Assembly: GCF_003171515.1 (NCBI RefSeq)
Contig: NC_089391.1
Location: forward strand, 2,294,001-2,358,000
DNA: 64,000 nt
DNA from: Pyrenophora tritici-repentis
Lineage: Eukaryota > Ascomycota > Dothideomycetes > Pleosporales > Pleosporaceae
Direction of reading: 5' to 3'
Shown: piece by piece, positions 1 to 11,258 of the stretch
How the letters are laid out: the number at the start of each line of letters is the position of its first letter
How positions within the stretch are numbered: position 1 is the first letter of the stretch
Position numbers and translations under genes: made by a program
Notes under the pieces: model-generated
Databases searched by the model: none
Seen by the model: the letters and a program-made list of their open reading frames with translations, nothing else
Told to the model about the DNA's origin: nothing

Positions 1-667
1 GCCTTCGCCGCCGCCATCTTGCCGACAACAAAATTAGCCGCCTGACCCGCGTTCGCGCCATACGACAGATGCGGTGGCAGGATAACAGCCTGGCCAGCGC
101 AAATGAGGTCGCCAGTTGCACAGATGATTTTGGTGTCTGCAGCAGCGACATTACCAACAGGCTTGCCGTTGTTTGGGTCACCGAAGATAACGGAGCTGGA
201 GACAAAGGCTGTGTCTGCGGCGCTAAGCATAGAGGCGGCGTTGTGTACGAGTTGGCCTCCTTGACTGTGATTTTGTTAGAGACTTGTCCTAAGGAGGTCG
301 GGTGGGAGGAAATGACTTACGAGTAGCCTGCCATGACCAATGTGGTGTCTGGGCATGCGGCCCTGACCTGACCGACCATGGTCGCCATCAACTTGCTGCC
401 TCCTGCGTCGCCACCGACAAGAAAACCCGGGACATCAGCTGGGTAGGCGATGCCTTGTACGGCGACGTTGCTGGCTCCCATCATTGCGCCGACGGCACTG
501 ACGAAAGGTGGTCCTGCCACGCTGCCCATGTTGCCCAGTTCTGTTGTGCCACGGGCGAAGAGGATAGTCATTGCCTTGCAGCCACTGCCGTTTGTTACAT
601 CGTTCTGTGTGATGGACGTGAGGGCGGCCAGGGTAGTGGCTGGCAGGAAGAAGAGAACGGACTTCAT
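1..667 (-). CDS. Cutinase, 3' end cut by window edge
   Basis: Secreted serine esterase that hydrolyses cutin polyester, carbohydrate-esterase family 5 type. Exon 1 is 667-321 and exon 2 runs from 264 off the window; the 56-nt intron 265-320 has GTAAGT/CAG ends and splits the catalytic serine codon (phase 2). The N-terminus (MKSVLFFLPATTLAAL) is a signal peptide. The triad is visible: Ser116 in GYSQGG, Asp168 in CATGDLIC, and His181 in PPHLSYG. FARGTTELGN is the usual N-terminal cutinase motif. About 204 residues are visible, close to the family's normal length, so only a few C-terminal residues should be missing. An acetylxylan esterase of the same fold is the main alternative. Confidence 0.93.
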
Positions 668-2131
668 GATGATATGCTTGTGGGAGTGTGAGATGGTGTG
701 TGGAGAAGAGTATGCGATGCTTATTATAAGAGATAACTGCGAAGTGGGTATTGTGAGAAGGAGAAGAAGAGATGATTAAAAGGCTGATTGTCGAATTGAG
801 AGTGGCAGCCTGTCTACCTTATTATAAGCCAACCCACCTATCTATCACGCGGTCACTGCCGAGGATATTGTAAAGCTCCAAGCCCTTCAAACACTGTACA
901 CCTACCTGTCATGTTTCCACGTACTGTGGAAATAGACCGCGAGCTCATGCAGAATTCTGTAGAGAACCTGTATTGGCAGCCAGATGCGTCGTGAGAACAA
1001 GGTCCATCCATCTTTGGATATCAACCTGAGCTCATCCGTGAACGGGATTGGTGTCGTGCTAGGAGACATAACCGCAAGAGGACATCAGTTGTTTCGGCAT
1101 GCCTGGACAAGTCCTGCGACTCCAAGTGCCGAGGTAGGTGGTTGATGTGTGACATGGATGCGACGGGCGGAGAGGCGGTAGGAACGGCACGGGATGATCG
1201 ATCTGAGGTACTTGGCGAAGTTTCTACTAGTTAGGCATCAGTTCCGTGATCCGCTTCCTTCTTTTTTGACATTCGTCGCAGCTCATGAGGCGATCTAGCC
1301 CTGTCAATTGTACCATCTCTGTGGCGCAATCCTTTAAGCGCGCGCTGCGAAACCAAGGCTCATACTACAACACGTGGATTCGTGTTGCGCCATTGAGGTC
1401 ATGGCTCATGGCATTGACTTCTGTCACGGCGTGTCTGTATTCTGTGGGTGTTTCAGCAGCCCGTACCAGGTCTCCGGTTCTCGTATCATATTGCGTTTCA
1501 TAAGTGAGGCCGTGGTCTGTTCCAAACCCACGGTAGCCAAGATTCCGAGGGTAGGACCGTGTTTCCAGAGTCGCTCGGGTAATGACGATGCATCTGGCGT
1601 CCGAGGCTTGGTGCGCTTGTCCAGACGCCAAGGCTGCGCCTCATATGCTTTGTTGCAACATCCAGTCCCAAGGATATGAGCACGGCTGATCAGAGCCAGA
1701 GGTAATCATAGTGTTTATCCCGTATATCCAGTAATGCGTAGATAGTGTGGCTGTTGGGTAGGTAGGATGCAGTGCAGTGCCATGGTCTGCCGATCTATGC
1801 CCGTATGGGTAGTGTCTTTTCCCAGACCTGCGCAGCGCAGCGCAGAAAGGGCATCGCTGACAACCGTCTATCGTGTCAATTCAGAAAATTTGCAGGGCTC
1901 ATGAGTTGAAAAATGGGTGAAAAGGGCGCAGATGGTGGTGTGCCTTAGAAGATGTGGACCTGAAAACCGCCCCGCTGTCGCTCAAAACGGAAGGTGCAAG
2001 CGCCCTTTGCGTTGAACTCCAAGGCAACACTGGTGATAAGATATCGGGGTTCCAGTGCTCAAAGTTTCCTCTTGATTCTTGAAACCGTTGAATCACACAC
2101 CAAAGACTGCACCGCCCTCCAACTCGCCAAC
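668..2131. other. Intergenic, no supported gene
   Basis: This 1.46-kb stretch lies between the divergent cutinase and GNAT genes, so both promoters must be here. Several open frames of 60-100 codons overlap on both strands around 1285-1683, but none has a recognisable domain or a consistent intron structure. I see no RNA gene or repeat. Confidence 0.6.
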
Positions 2132-2823
2132 ATGCCACTCGAAGTACACCGCATCACAGACCCTTCCGACTTCGAAGCTTTCGTCGATATCCAACTCGCT
2201 GCATTTCAAGACGGCGGCGGCATCACTGCTTTTCTCTCGCCCAACCCATCCCCTGCCGATTACAGACAGAAGATCATTGACCGACAAATCCAGTCGTTGA
2301 AAGAGGAGCCTGATCTCGTGTTTCTGAAAGTCATCGACACAGAACTCGATGGCAAGATGATCGCATGCGCCAAGTGGCGCATCAACACAGAAGAGAAAAC
2401 GGAAGAACAAGTCAAGAAGATGTGCCCGGGGCCAGATGAGAAGGACAAGGAGAATCCGGCATTGGTTGACTTCTGGGCTTTCTTGAGTAGGGTTAGGAAG
2501 CAGTATATGGGGACTAAGCCTTTCTACTGTGAGTTTTGCATGATTATCCGAGGGAGCGGCACTAATATCACGTAGTCTTGCATCTTCTAGTAACAAATCC
2601 GCATCATCAACGCAGAGGCGCAGGTGCCTTGCTCGTGGGTTGGGGTACTAAAAGAGCGGATGAAGCGCAACTACCTAGTTTCCTAGAGTCTTCGCCGGTG
2701 GGAAGACGGCTGTATACGAAGATGGGGTTCCAGACCGTGGAGGTCGTTACTTTCGATTTGGCAAAGTATGGATCTTCGGGGACGGATGAGAGTCATGTTA
2801 TGATAAGGCCGAAGCCACAATAG
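2132..2823 (+). CDS. GNAT-family N-acetyltransferase
   Basis: Predicted acetyl-CoA-dependent acetyltransferase of 214 residues; substrate unknown. Exons are 2132-2528 and 2576-2823. The 47-nt intron 2529-2575 has GTGAGT/TAG ends and a CACTAAT branch point. Joining them gives the beta-4 strand YFLHLLVTNP followed by the acetyl-CoA loop HQRRGAGALLVGWG, the signature of motif A. The C-terminal LYTKMGFQTVEV is the usual last part of the GNAT fold. The start is the first ATG of the frame that leaves a normal N-terminus (MPLEVHRITDPSDFEAF). Fungal proteins of this type are usually small cytosolic enzymes without a known substrate. Confidence 0.88.
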
Positions 2824-2968
2824 GTTACGTGAGCGTATAGTTGGAATCGACGTGCTGTTCAACTGTAATACACGAGGCTTTAGACTATCTACCACGGCGA
2901 GGTAATATTAAAGGAAGAAATATGAAACAATCATATTCTCTAAAAGCCCAATTCACACACACCTCTGT

Positions 2969-3599
2969 TTAGAGACCACGTAGTCCATTAGTAGACCCTA
3001 CCCATACATGAACGCCTCTTTCTTCTAGTGTTTTGATACGCCTCATGAACTCTACATTCTCTTTGCATTTTTCCAAAGTCTCAAACTTTTCCACAATCTC
3101 TAGTCTCACCTCCACCAACCCATGCATTGTGTCCAGTACCTCGAAGAACTTGTCCACGTTGTCCCTACGGACATCAAGCACCACTTGGGCGATGGTAAGG
3201 GACTTGATATCCGACACAGCGCTCCCTGCCCAGGAAAAAAAGACGTTCGCGGTCCGGACACCAAGGATTCTTAAAGGAATGTTGGCGCAGAGGTAGGACA
3301 GGGCTTCTGCCCGGATCTGGTGACTAGTGCGGAAGAGAGGAAGATGGAGTACCGATGCAGCGAGATGCTCAGGTATGGCGCAATTTGCAATGGTTACCGA
3401 ATGCAAGTCGGGATAGATGATATATGAGTAGATCTGGTTGCGGATCTCGCCTGGCAGGTCCAGAAACTTGCCGCGAAGGGTTGTACACTACGGAAAAATC
3501 AGATTTTGTGTGAACGATAGTTGCGACTGAGCGTACTTGAATGTCAGGAACGCTAATTTTAGTTTTCTTCCCGCGTAGCAATTGCGCCAACTTTCCCAT
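2969..3599 (-). CDS. Small F-box/2EXR-like protein
   Basis: Predicted 193-residue protein. Exons are 3599-3537 and 3487-2969; the 49-nt intron 3488-3536 (GTACGC/TAG, phase 0) joins cleanly. Just after the junction is FLDLPGEIRNQIYSYI, the short leucine/proline motif of the large fungal F-box-like/2EXR families. HQIRAEALSYL follows, as in that family. The C-terminal half (LVEVRLEIVEKFETLEKCKE) is probably helical. Such proteins are numerous in ascomycetes and rarely characterised. An SCF adaptor role is only a guess, because the motif is too short to separate a true F-box from 2EXR. Confidence 0.75.
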
Positions 3600-3822
3600 G
3601 ATGGTGGATTGGAAAATCGATGCTGCTGCCACGCGATGTTCACATGCGGGGAACTCACGCCTTACCTAATCGAGACGCATCACCCTAATCATCACCACCT
3701 CTTGCTGTGAGCGCGCAAGCTGCAATGCTTTTAGTCGCAATATTGAGTTGTACATTAATTTTATCATCACCACCTGGGCAGGAGCCGAATTCGAACAACA
3801 GCGCCAAAGACTAACGCCAAAT

Positions 3823-5715
3823 TTATCTCATCCATTTCTCATGGTGCTGTTCTCCTACTGTGCCTCTTTGCGGTCTTTGATTCTGCTTTAACTTCTGCTC
3901 AATCATCTGGTAGCACGTCTGCCTGCCGCCCGATCCTCGCACGACTCCGTCCACCTCTTTGCCAGGGGCTATTATCTTCTCGATCCGTTCGCGGTGTTCT
4001 GCTAGGCGATGTAGATCCGTAGCTTGTGCTCTGTTCCATTCTCCCACGTCTGCTTGATCGTTGTGTTGTATCGGGGCAGGCGATCTGACTTGATCTTGTC
4101 GCTGTCGAAGCCTTGCTGCGCTCGCAAGGACCCTCTTGCCTTGCCATTGGGCGTGAGTTTGCGCCCTAGTCTCCAGAGATTCTGGAGGGAAATTCGATGT
4201 TGCTAGCGATGGATGGCGTTTTTGACGGCTTCTTTGGCTCATGTACATGTCCTCGTTTGCGATGGTATGTTGAATAACTTCAGGGTTAGGATAGGGTGGT
4301 ATGTGAATATGGATAGACGTCGAAGTGGACGGCCGTAGCCTTTCTGCGTATGTGCGACAACTAAGATTAGTATCTGGGACCGATGCTGCTCGCGAAGGGG
4401 CACGTTCCTGCCGCCCAGCGAAGGGCTGGGGAGATTGCCGCTCTTGAACGCTGTAAGGGAATCTCATGTGGGATTGTTTGCGAGTTTGCGACCCCGGGCC
4501 TCTTAGATCGCCAACGTTGTATTGCCGGTGAGCTTGGGAAGGTAAATCGTCTATTGAGCTTTTCTGGACGCGATATCTCGATGGCTGGTTGATTTGCCGC
4601 TCGTTTGGTTGCCGGCTGGTCATGTACACCTGTTGACGCACGTTGCTATCCGCATTAGATGTGGTTATGTTGTTGTACCCAGATACGGTAGGAGCAACAG
4701 GTAGTCTGCCCAATAGTAACTGTGGCTGCGCTTGAACGTTTCTCGTTCCCTGATCTTGCTGGGAAGCTGATAGATCACTCAGGCAATTTCGTAACTGACG
4801 TGGGACGCTATTGTAGCTTCTCATGGGACGTTGCTCAGGCACCTCAAGGCCCAATCTAGACATCGAAGCTCCCGATCTGGACGTGGTCTCTTCTATCCTG
4901 GGTGTCGGTAACGTATCCGGTCGAGGTTGTCTCTGCACCGTGGGTCTCCCGTATTCTCGCGCCGAGTCCGGAATCACTGTGTCGGTAATGACTGATTGTC
5001 GTCCTCCTAAAGAGATTGGGGCAGAGGGAGGAGGGGATGTCCTTGCAGTGGAGGGATCCTGCAAAGAGGAAAAGCTACTGACCCGATCTCGAAGATCGCT
5101 GTCGACAGATATGCGACGTGTGTTTGGAGGAGGCATAGGTGTCACGCGAGTAAGCGCCCGTTTCCTTTCTGTCACCAGTCTTTGCTGTATGTGTTCACTG
5201 CGAACGTCCATAGTAGCTTTGCACTCGCGCATCGCCACAAGGAGAGCTGTTCCAATCAATTCCCTGACTTCTGGGGGAGGGAAGTCCTCGACCTTGTAAA
5301 GCGATGGATCAATAGGCGCAGACCCGGGAAATAGCGGACATATCTCTCGTAGGGCATGATCATCCATATTAAGCAACTCGTATCCCTTCCCTTTCCAAGA
5401 CCAACAGGTCTCAAGGACCCATTGCGGACAGGTCTTGGTCAGACCAAATGTCCTCACCGTAAGCACCGTATAGAGGAAGTATCGGACTTCGTTACATCCA
5501 TCAGTGTGTTTGGGGAGATGCTTCGGTACGTGGTCATGTTTGTGTTTTGATACCTCCGCAGGGTTTATTGGGAGGAGGAAGTGTTTCGTTGGGTGCGATT
5601 GAGCTGGCGATGAGGATGGTGCGACGAGGTGGGACTGGTTGTTGTTGGCCGCTCGGAGCGATGATTTAGACGAGAACTTGTTGATTAGTCTTCTGAAAGA
5701 CTCAGAGGTCCCCAT
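3823..5715 (-). CDS. Hypothetical protein, mostly disordered, 630 aa
   Basis: One uninterrupted frame of 630 codons with an ATG start at 5715. Residues about 75-180 look folded: VRYFLYTVLTVRTFGLTK and LETCWSWKGKGYELLNMDD are rich in aromatic and hydrophobic residues. The rest is dominated by Ser, Pro, Arg and Gln and looks intrinsically disordered. The N-terminus (SFRRLINKFSSKSSLR) is basic. I recognise no family. The pattern of one small folded core plus a long disordered tail suggests a scaffold or regulatory protein, but the sequence does not show a function. The unbroken length argues strongly that it is coding. Confidence 0.8.
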   Translation of the reverse strand: MGTSESFRRLINKFSSKSSLRAANNNQSHLVAPSSSPAQSHPTKHFLLPINPAEVSKHKHDHVPKHLPKHTDGCNEVRYFLYTVLTVRTFGLTKTCPQWVLETCWSWKGKGYELLNMDDHALREICPLFPGSAPIDPSLYKVEDFPPPEVRELIGTALLVAMRECKATMDVRSEHIQQRLVTERKRALTRVTPMPPPNTRRISVDSDLRDRVSSFSSLQDPSTARTSPPPSAPISLGGRQSVITDTVIPDSAREYGRPTVQRQPRPDTLPTPRIEETTSRSGASMSRLGLEVPEQRPMRSYNSVPRQLRNCLSDLSASQQDQGTRNVQAQPQLLLGRLPVAPTVSGYNNITTSNADSNVRQQVYMTSRQPNERQINQPSRYRVQKSSIDDLPSQAHRQYNVGDLRGPGSQTRKQSHMRFPYSVQERQSPQPFAGRQERAPSRAASVPDTNLSCRTYAERLRPSTSTSIHIHIPPYPNPEVIQHTIANEDMYMSQRSRQKRHPSLATSNFPPESLETRAQTHAQWQGKRVLASAARLRQRQDQVRSPAPIQHNDQADVGEWNRAQATDLHRLAEHRERIEKIIAPGKEVDGVVRGSGGRQTCYQMIEQKLKQNQRPQRGTVGEQHHEKWMR

Positions 5716-6524
5716 TATGCGTATGCGCCTCTGATCCAGGCGGTGATGTGACGACCGAAAGTGCTGAAATCCTTGGCTTAAGTCACATACACCACTCGGA
5801 ACCTGTGGGGTAAGACGCCAATGATCAGATGCTAGCTACCGGAAAATAAGGGCTTTATCGGCATGCATCGCGTGTGGCTCGGGCTAGGTCTGGTATTAAC
5901 GAGGTTAACAATAATATCGAATTGTCAACGAAGATTGGGGGGTTAGGTGCGTGGCATCTGTTGGAGTGCAGCGCGGTCAAGGAGGCCACATCGCTTTCTT
6001 CTCACTGAATCCGAATAAGCACGCAGGACGGAGAGCCGCAGGAGTCACGAGGAGAAGTGAAATCTATTGATAGGATGCCACCCACTGTCTGCGTTGATCT
6101 GCATCCGGAAAGAACATCGCGTTTTATGGTAGCGAAGCGGAGAACCGGACAGGTGTGCGTGATGTCATCCATCACCTCAACAAAACCCCGGAAGTTGCGA
6201 ACCTAACTAAATACCAGAAATTCCAGGCGCTGTGCGTCTCCTCTATCTCCTTTGGATACCAAAATGGTTTATATGTGATTATGAGGAGGACGAGAAAAGG
6301 CTGCATAGGCATACTAGGTGTTCCTAAGGTTGGAACATGACTACAAAGCTCTCATGGTATGCATCACAGGTGACATATTCATAGCAATATGTGCGATTGA
6401 GAAGAGCCTGTAGCCTACACAACTGCAGCTTGGTTATGACATACTTTTTAAGTATCTACTTGAAGAAACTACTACCCATTATCGACATCCTTGCACCCAG
6501 CAGTTCTCAGCCCTTGTAGCCCCA
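5716..6524. other. Intergenic, no supported gene
   Basis: This 0.8-kb gap lies between two genes on the minus strand. It must hold the promoter of the 630-residue gene and the terminator of the membrane-protein gene. One 61-codon open frame at 6155-6340 has no protein-like character. I see no repeats. Confidence 0.55.
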
Positions 6525-7479
6525 CTACCTGTAGATCCTGGGTGTTGCGCTGAGAGGAAGGTCTGGCCTTCCTGTGGTCGCAATACGGTCCCTAATCATC
6601 GCCTCAGTTTGGCTTAGAGTGCGGACCGGACGGAATGTAGTACTGGTGTCGCGACTGTCCGCTGCGTATGCCCTGATCGTTTCTCCGAACGTCTGCCTCG
6701 GGGCAGGAGGCGCGAGCGGCCATACTGGGTTGTCGCTACGGCGGAGTCCGGATTGCCTCAAAGGTTGCAGGCGGATAGGCCGGAGACTCTCCAGCTCCTT
6801 CTTGCGGGTAGCACGACGGCGCAAAGCGAGGACTGCTAGGAGGATAATGATGAGAGCAAAAATTGCACCAACAATTATACCACCGTACATGCCAGCGCGA
6901 TGGATCCTTTATTATATTAGTGCTTAAACTTGAAGAACAAAACAGAAATGCTTACCAGTTGCTGGAGATATCAGACTGCGGCTTTGCCTGTGGTGTCTCA
7001 GTACTTGTGTGAAGGGATGTTTCCACCGTGCTCTTGGTCACTGAAGAAAGAGTGGCGGTTGGCGAGTGCGAGGAAATCCCTGCCATGGAGAGGGTTGAGG
7101 TCAAAAGCGTCGAGAATGATGATGTCGCAATCTTGGAGAGGGGCAAGGTCGCGGGATTGTAGGAGGACGAAGTTGCGAATGTAGAGATGGGCGAGGTCTC
7201 TTTCATAGTAATGCCGTTCGAGGCCCACTCCCAGCCTGGGCCAACCATCGTGATGATGGCCACTACCAAGGGATTGGTTTGGATAGTAATCGTCGCGGTA
7301 ACGGTTCCTCCATCCGTGGGAACCGTAGTCACTGTGTGCATACTGGCAAGCCCGGCAGTGGTCATACTGGGATCGGTCGGGGTGAAGGTGGATTGCAGGT
7401 AGGCAGCTGTTGTGGGTGCGGGGACAGTCTGCGTCAAGAGAGCCTGGGGATAAGGCATGTATGAGACGGGAATCGACAT
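6525..7479 (-). CDS. Single-pass membrane protein with Ser/Thr-rich outer region
   Basis: Predicted 301-residue protein. Exons are 7479-6956 and 6906-6525; the 49-nt intron 6907-6955 (GTAAGC/AAG) joins NW to IHRAGMYGG in frame. About 175 residues rich in Ser, Thr and Pro (TVTVPT-like tracts, a WEW motif) come before one hydrophobic helix (IIVGAIFALIIILLAVLAL). That helix is followed by RRRATRKK and a roughly 95-residue basic tail. This is the usual layout of fungal cell-wall stress sensors and Mid2-like or mucin-like proteins. I see no clear N-terminal signal peptide, so the helix may act as a signal anchor. Specific function is unknown. Confidence 0.78.
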
Positions 7480-8021
7480 TGTAGTATATAATGGAGGAGT
7501 ATTGGCTGTGGAGAGAGTGGGTGTTATTGTCGTAGATATGAAAGAGGTTAAGCTCGATAGTCCCGCCTAGCTTCGCTCAGGTGAGTGACGCGCTAAGATG
7601 AGAGGCTGCCTAATATTACCTTCGTTCTTACCGCTGCACACGTTGTAGCAGATCGCGCCGCTCTCCAGGTCTTGTGGAAGCTCAGCCTAATCTAGGCGTT
7701 TATGAGAAGGCGTTATGAATCTTTTTTCGCGGTCAGCTTCTTGCAGCGCCTTGCGCACTCGGGAAATGTCTTGTAGCCAATGCCGACGAGATAGAGCTCT
7801 TCTCCTGCTGCTCTTATGTCTATGGTGGTGTTTGCAGCGAAGAGACTTCTTGGAGAGTAGTGTGAGAGGTGAGGTAAGCAGGTGCAATCTTGTCTGCCTG
7901 TGGTAAAGTTGAGGAACAGTGGCGGAGCAAATCACCTGAGCTCCCAGGATCTTTCACTCTCCTGCTTTTAACCGAAGGCTCTCTTTCGTACTACCTTTAA
8001 ATATACCGCGTTCTTGCGATG

Positions 8022-8050
8022 GATGTCTATTTGATGTCTATTTGATGTCT
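8022..8050. repeat. 11-bp tandem repeat, 2.6 copies
   Basis: Unit GATGTCTATTT is repeated at 8022, 8033 and (partially) 8044, with no mismatch. Confidence 0.9.
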
Positions 8051-8342
8051 CACTGCTTTGTTTGCCTGCAGACTCGTCTTAGGTCACTGATAGCATCTTT
8101 GTATGCAACCTATACTAATCGATCCTAACATTAGATTTTCTTAACCGCAGTATTTCCAGAAGTCTGGGAAGTACCATTATAGACATTATGTAGCAATCTA
8201 GAGACAAGGAATACGCATTAGAGTATAGACGGCGTCGGCGCGCTTGTTTATCGCTGTCAACCTTGGGACCGTCCAACTGTAGCTATTCACCACTGCCCTC
8301 AAAAGCCATATAGAAGCAAGCATTAAGTTTCCTGTGTTGTGT

Positions 8343-8393
8343 TCTTCTCGAGTCCTTGGTCTTCTCAAGTCTTTAGTCCTCTCAAGTCCTTAT
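8343..8393. repeat. 17-bp tandem repeat, three copies
   Basis: Three consecutive 17-bp units start at 8343, 8360 and 8377. All share a TCTYAAGTC-like core, and most differences are G/A or C/T transitions. The array lies in non-coding DNA. Confidence 0.88.
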
Positions 8394-8879
8394 TTTGTGC
8401 GCGTTATTCCATTACATCCCTCTGTGCAAGTATCGTATGATTTCTTATCTTTGTGCAATTCGACGAAGGTTTAAGCTGGAATAGGCTGGCATCAATTAGA
8501 AGCTGGGCATATGATGCGGTAAATTAATGTGCATGGCTTTATTTTTGGAGCAAAAGAGGATGAAGGTGGGATATGTAAGCTTGTGAGTCCGGAGCCTACA
8601 GTGTAGTACATAGAATCGCACTTAGACTACACAAAAGGCCGGTGGTGCACCTAATAAGGCGTGTATACCTGTATCGCTGCGTTCATATGCTTAGTTCAAG
8701 TGTAGGCAGCCTTACGCTATTGGACTGTGCTTTGTCTGTCTACTCACCGTCACCTAATACCCCAAAAAGGTGCTTTCGCTTAGGTTGTGGCGTACAATGT
8801 TTGTTGTTGGTTATAATTTAGTTAAGGCGTCAGTATTCCATCAACGCAAAGAAACCGACACCCGATGCAACTGTCCTTT

Positions 8880-9016
8880 ACGGAGGATGGCCGAGTGGTA
8901 GAGTGGTAGACTTCGGTTTACAGGAAGAACATGTAGCATTCCTTTGGGAAGGTGAGTGGAATTTCTGTATTATTCAAGGTCCGGCAAGCGGCGAGGTTCG
9001 ATTCCAGTTCCGGACA
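8880..9016 (+). other. tRNA-like A-box/B-box element (SINE remnant or tRNA pseudogene)
   Basis: A perfect A-box (TGGCCGAGTGG, 8888-8898) and a perfect B-box (GGTTCGATTCC, 8995-9005) lie on the same strand, about 97 nt apart. These are the internal promoter elements of RNA polymerase III tRNA genes. However, the T stem has only about two pairs and the putative acceptor strands do not match, so a working tRNA is unlikely. The D-arm side also carries a duplicated GAGTGGTA. A tRNA-derived SINE head or a decayed tRNA fits best. Confidence 0.4.
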
Positions 9017-11130
9017 AAGATGTAAGCTATCAGGCAGGTATGTATAAGGACTAACAAGGAGCCCGGTAGCCGAACTTTTTGCTTTTTGAGCTGAGAAATT
9101 CTTGGCTTATCTGTTTTTGCCGGGTGTAATAAACGATTCTGTTATTCTGCAATACCTCTACGCTTTGTTGTGCGTGGTGCATTGCTCTTTTTACGCTGCT
9201 GTTGTGGTGTTTTGAGTTACTAAACTCTTTTTTTGCAACTTCGTGACGCGCCTCATAACCCTCCCAGCGCCTACACGGCGGCACTCTAATAGCACTACTG
9301 GATAGCTACACCGGATATCTATATGGGTATGGGACACCTACAGCTTATACGTAGGCTACAGTCCCTATATCCTTCTCTCGTAGTCTCACGTGCCATGTTA
9401 TAGTATCTGCCACGGCTTGCTTTGCTTACTGGCACCAATGTCGCACTTCTTCTACACAGCCGCCACGACCATCTCAAGAAGTACTTCTATAGACCAAAGA
9501 CAAGCACTAATATGTTACCAGTATGCGACTCCTTCGGCGTTCTAGTCAGGCGCGCTACGAAACTTATTGTAGCCACTACACCCTGCTTGAGACCATAGTC
9601 TCTAACGCCTGCTACATCTGCGATACAACTACCACGATACGTCCTCTCGGTTCAAATACACCGGAATCATAATAAGGAAGGGCTAAAAGTACTGGCGCCC
9701 TCTGCTGCCGGGATCCAGGAGTGTGAGGCCACAGTCGAAGAGAAGCCACCTAAGGCACGATCGCTGGCCCATGTGAGCACACAACAAGTAAACAAGGTCT
9801 CCTCCGTATATTACGACGCATATCCGGGTGCTGGCCGAGCTTGTAGGAGAGAGAAAGCGACTGGAAGAATCCGAGAAGAGCACCTGCATGTGGCACACGC
9901 AGCAAGGCATCATACAAGCCCTCTGGCCGAGCATGGATGCGCACCGATTCAGATGCGGAGAGAATTCATAAGCTGGCTTAGGCAAGCTGGACTTGTGCTG
10001 TGCTTGTTGTGCAGACTTCGGACTTGCCTTTTCGCGCAGGCTCAAGGGATATTGTGACGGTTATGAGGAGAAGCAGATCACGTGTTAGTGGTCTGGTGCT
10101 GCTTCCTCACTTTATTGAGCACCTCTTACCTTAGCTGTATAACGGATACGTCATGTAAATAGACCCTGCTGCTGCCTGGTCGAGAGCAGAGCACGAACAA
10201 CAGAACACGAGAGCACAATACATGAAATTACGTTCTACCGCAACAGATATCATGGCAGTATACGCTGTGCGAAGGCACATAATGATTAGCTATGCTCGAC
10301 AAAATCGGATTGAATCGGTCACTAGTAATACTAGTATGGGATGCAAGAGCATACGCAATGGTCGGCTGGGATGCGCCAAAGTGGATCGTCGCTTATCGGA
10401 CATGTTCAAGACAGCGCAATACTTGGTAAGGCACCATGGAGGAAACGATACAGATAGAAGACATGAAACCAGTCGGGGCTTGCGAGGTGGATGATAATGG
10501 AAAGCTGCTGGGCTATATGCTAGTGCTCTGGGAATACTACGATGAAGTCCAAAGGCAGCGACACTCGCATACGACTTGCGGTGCTCTTGTCAAATTCACT
10601 TGGAACATCCTGAATCATGAGATTGGTCGGGGTCCACTGGAAAGGTGACTGCTTTAAAGTCCGAGGCGTAGTGCTCAGGACCAAGCGGTGGAAGGCATGC
10701 TTGACATGCTTAGATTCTGAGGGAGACCTGCAGACACTGCCCATAAGGCGGATCTATATCTAGTATTACACGAATGCAAAGATGGACCTCTTATTATGCA
10801 GCCTATATCTCAGCCTACAGGACCACTGATGACTACCAGGATATTGGGAACGAAGAGAGATAATAATTGAGTTACCGAACCTTCTAAGTAAAACCCGAGA
10901 AGCTGCTATGGAAACACTTAAGGATACTGTGTCAAAAGAGCAACTCGAGAACCATAGTCTATACAGGATAGCATATATGAGCAAGGTCTTGAAAACACTA
11001 CCTTCAACCTAAAGCCAGCGGTTCACAATAGTATCGTATACCAGCTTCTCTTCTACAATCAAAGTAACCACAACGCTCAAGTTACAAGCACGCAGATCAA
11101 AAGCGATATACGAGAAGACACATTCATTGT
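9017..11130. other. Gene-poor region, only short open frames
   Basis: No gene supported. The longest frames (9683-10045 minus, 9773-10057 plus, 10222-10494 plus) overlap and lack conserved motifs. A 70-codon ATG frame at 10436-10648 has ordinary amino-acid composition and might be a small gene or an exon relic, but it has nothing recognisable. Confidence 0.45.
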
Positions 11131-11258
11131 CCTAGACGAGCACTACCAACCGCCAGGAAAGCCTTTTGGCCCTAGCCCCCCTATAAAGTTCTGCCTGAGG
11201 AGATAGCTGGGAGAGCTAGAGCCAAAAGGCCCTGGACGGGTGGTAGTGCCCGTCCAGG
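11131..11258. repeat. Imperfect fold-back element, arms about 45 nt
   Basis: The left arm is 11131-11176 and the right arm is 11215-11258, with a 38-nt spacer. The outer part (CCTAGACGAGCACTACCA against the reverse of 11241-11258) matches 16 of 18. The inner part (GCCTTTTGGCCCTAGC against the reverse of 11215-11230) matches 15 of 16. The middle carries a small indel. The right arm has its own perfect 10-bp hairpin (11231-11240 with 11249-11258, 8-nt loop). No target duplication is visible. Confidence 0.75.

Larger units (their letters stand above)
7480..8879. other. Gene-poor region with short tandem repeats
   Basis: No convincing coding sequence. Open frames of 60-85 codons at 7687-7935 lie opposite each other and lack protein-like composition. 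Two short tandem arrays (8022-8050 and 8343-8393) are listed separately. Base composition is not obviously AT-rich, so this is not a classic RIP-generated AT block. Confidence 0.5.

Noticed and set aside
3775..3815. GTTCGAATTC on the minus strand as a tRNA T-loop
   Set aside because: No T stem, no matching A-box and no acceptor pairing nearby.
9683..10057. Overlapping frames resembling a possible zinc-finger or transposon relic
   Set aside because: Cysteine/histidine spacing is irregular, and no transposase motif (DDE, Helitron Rep) was found.
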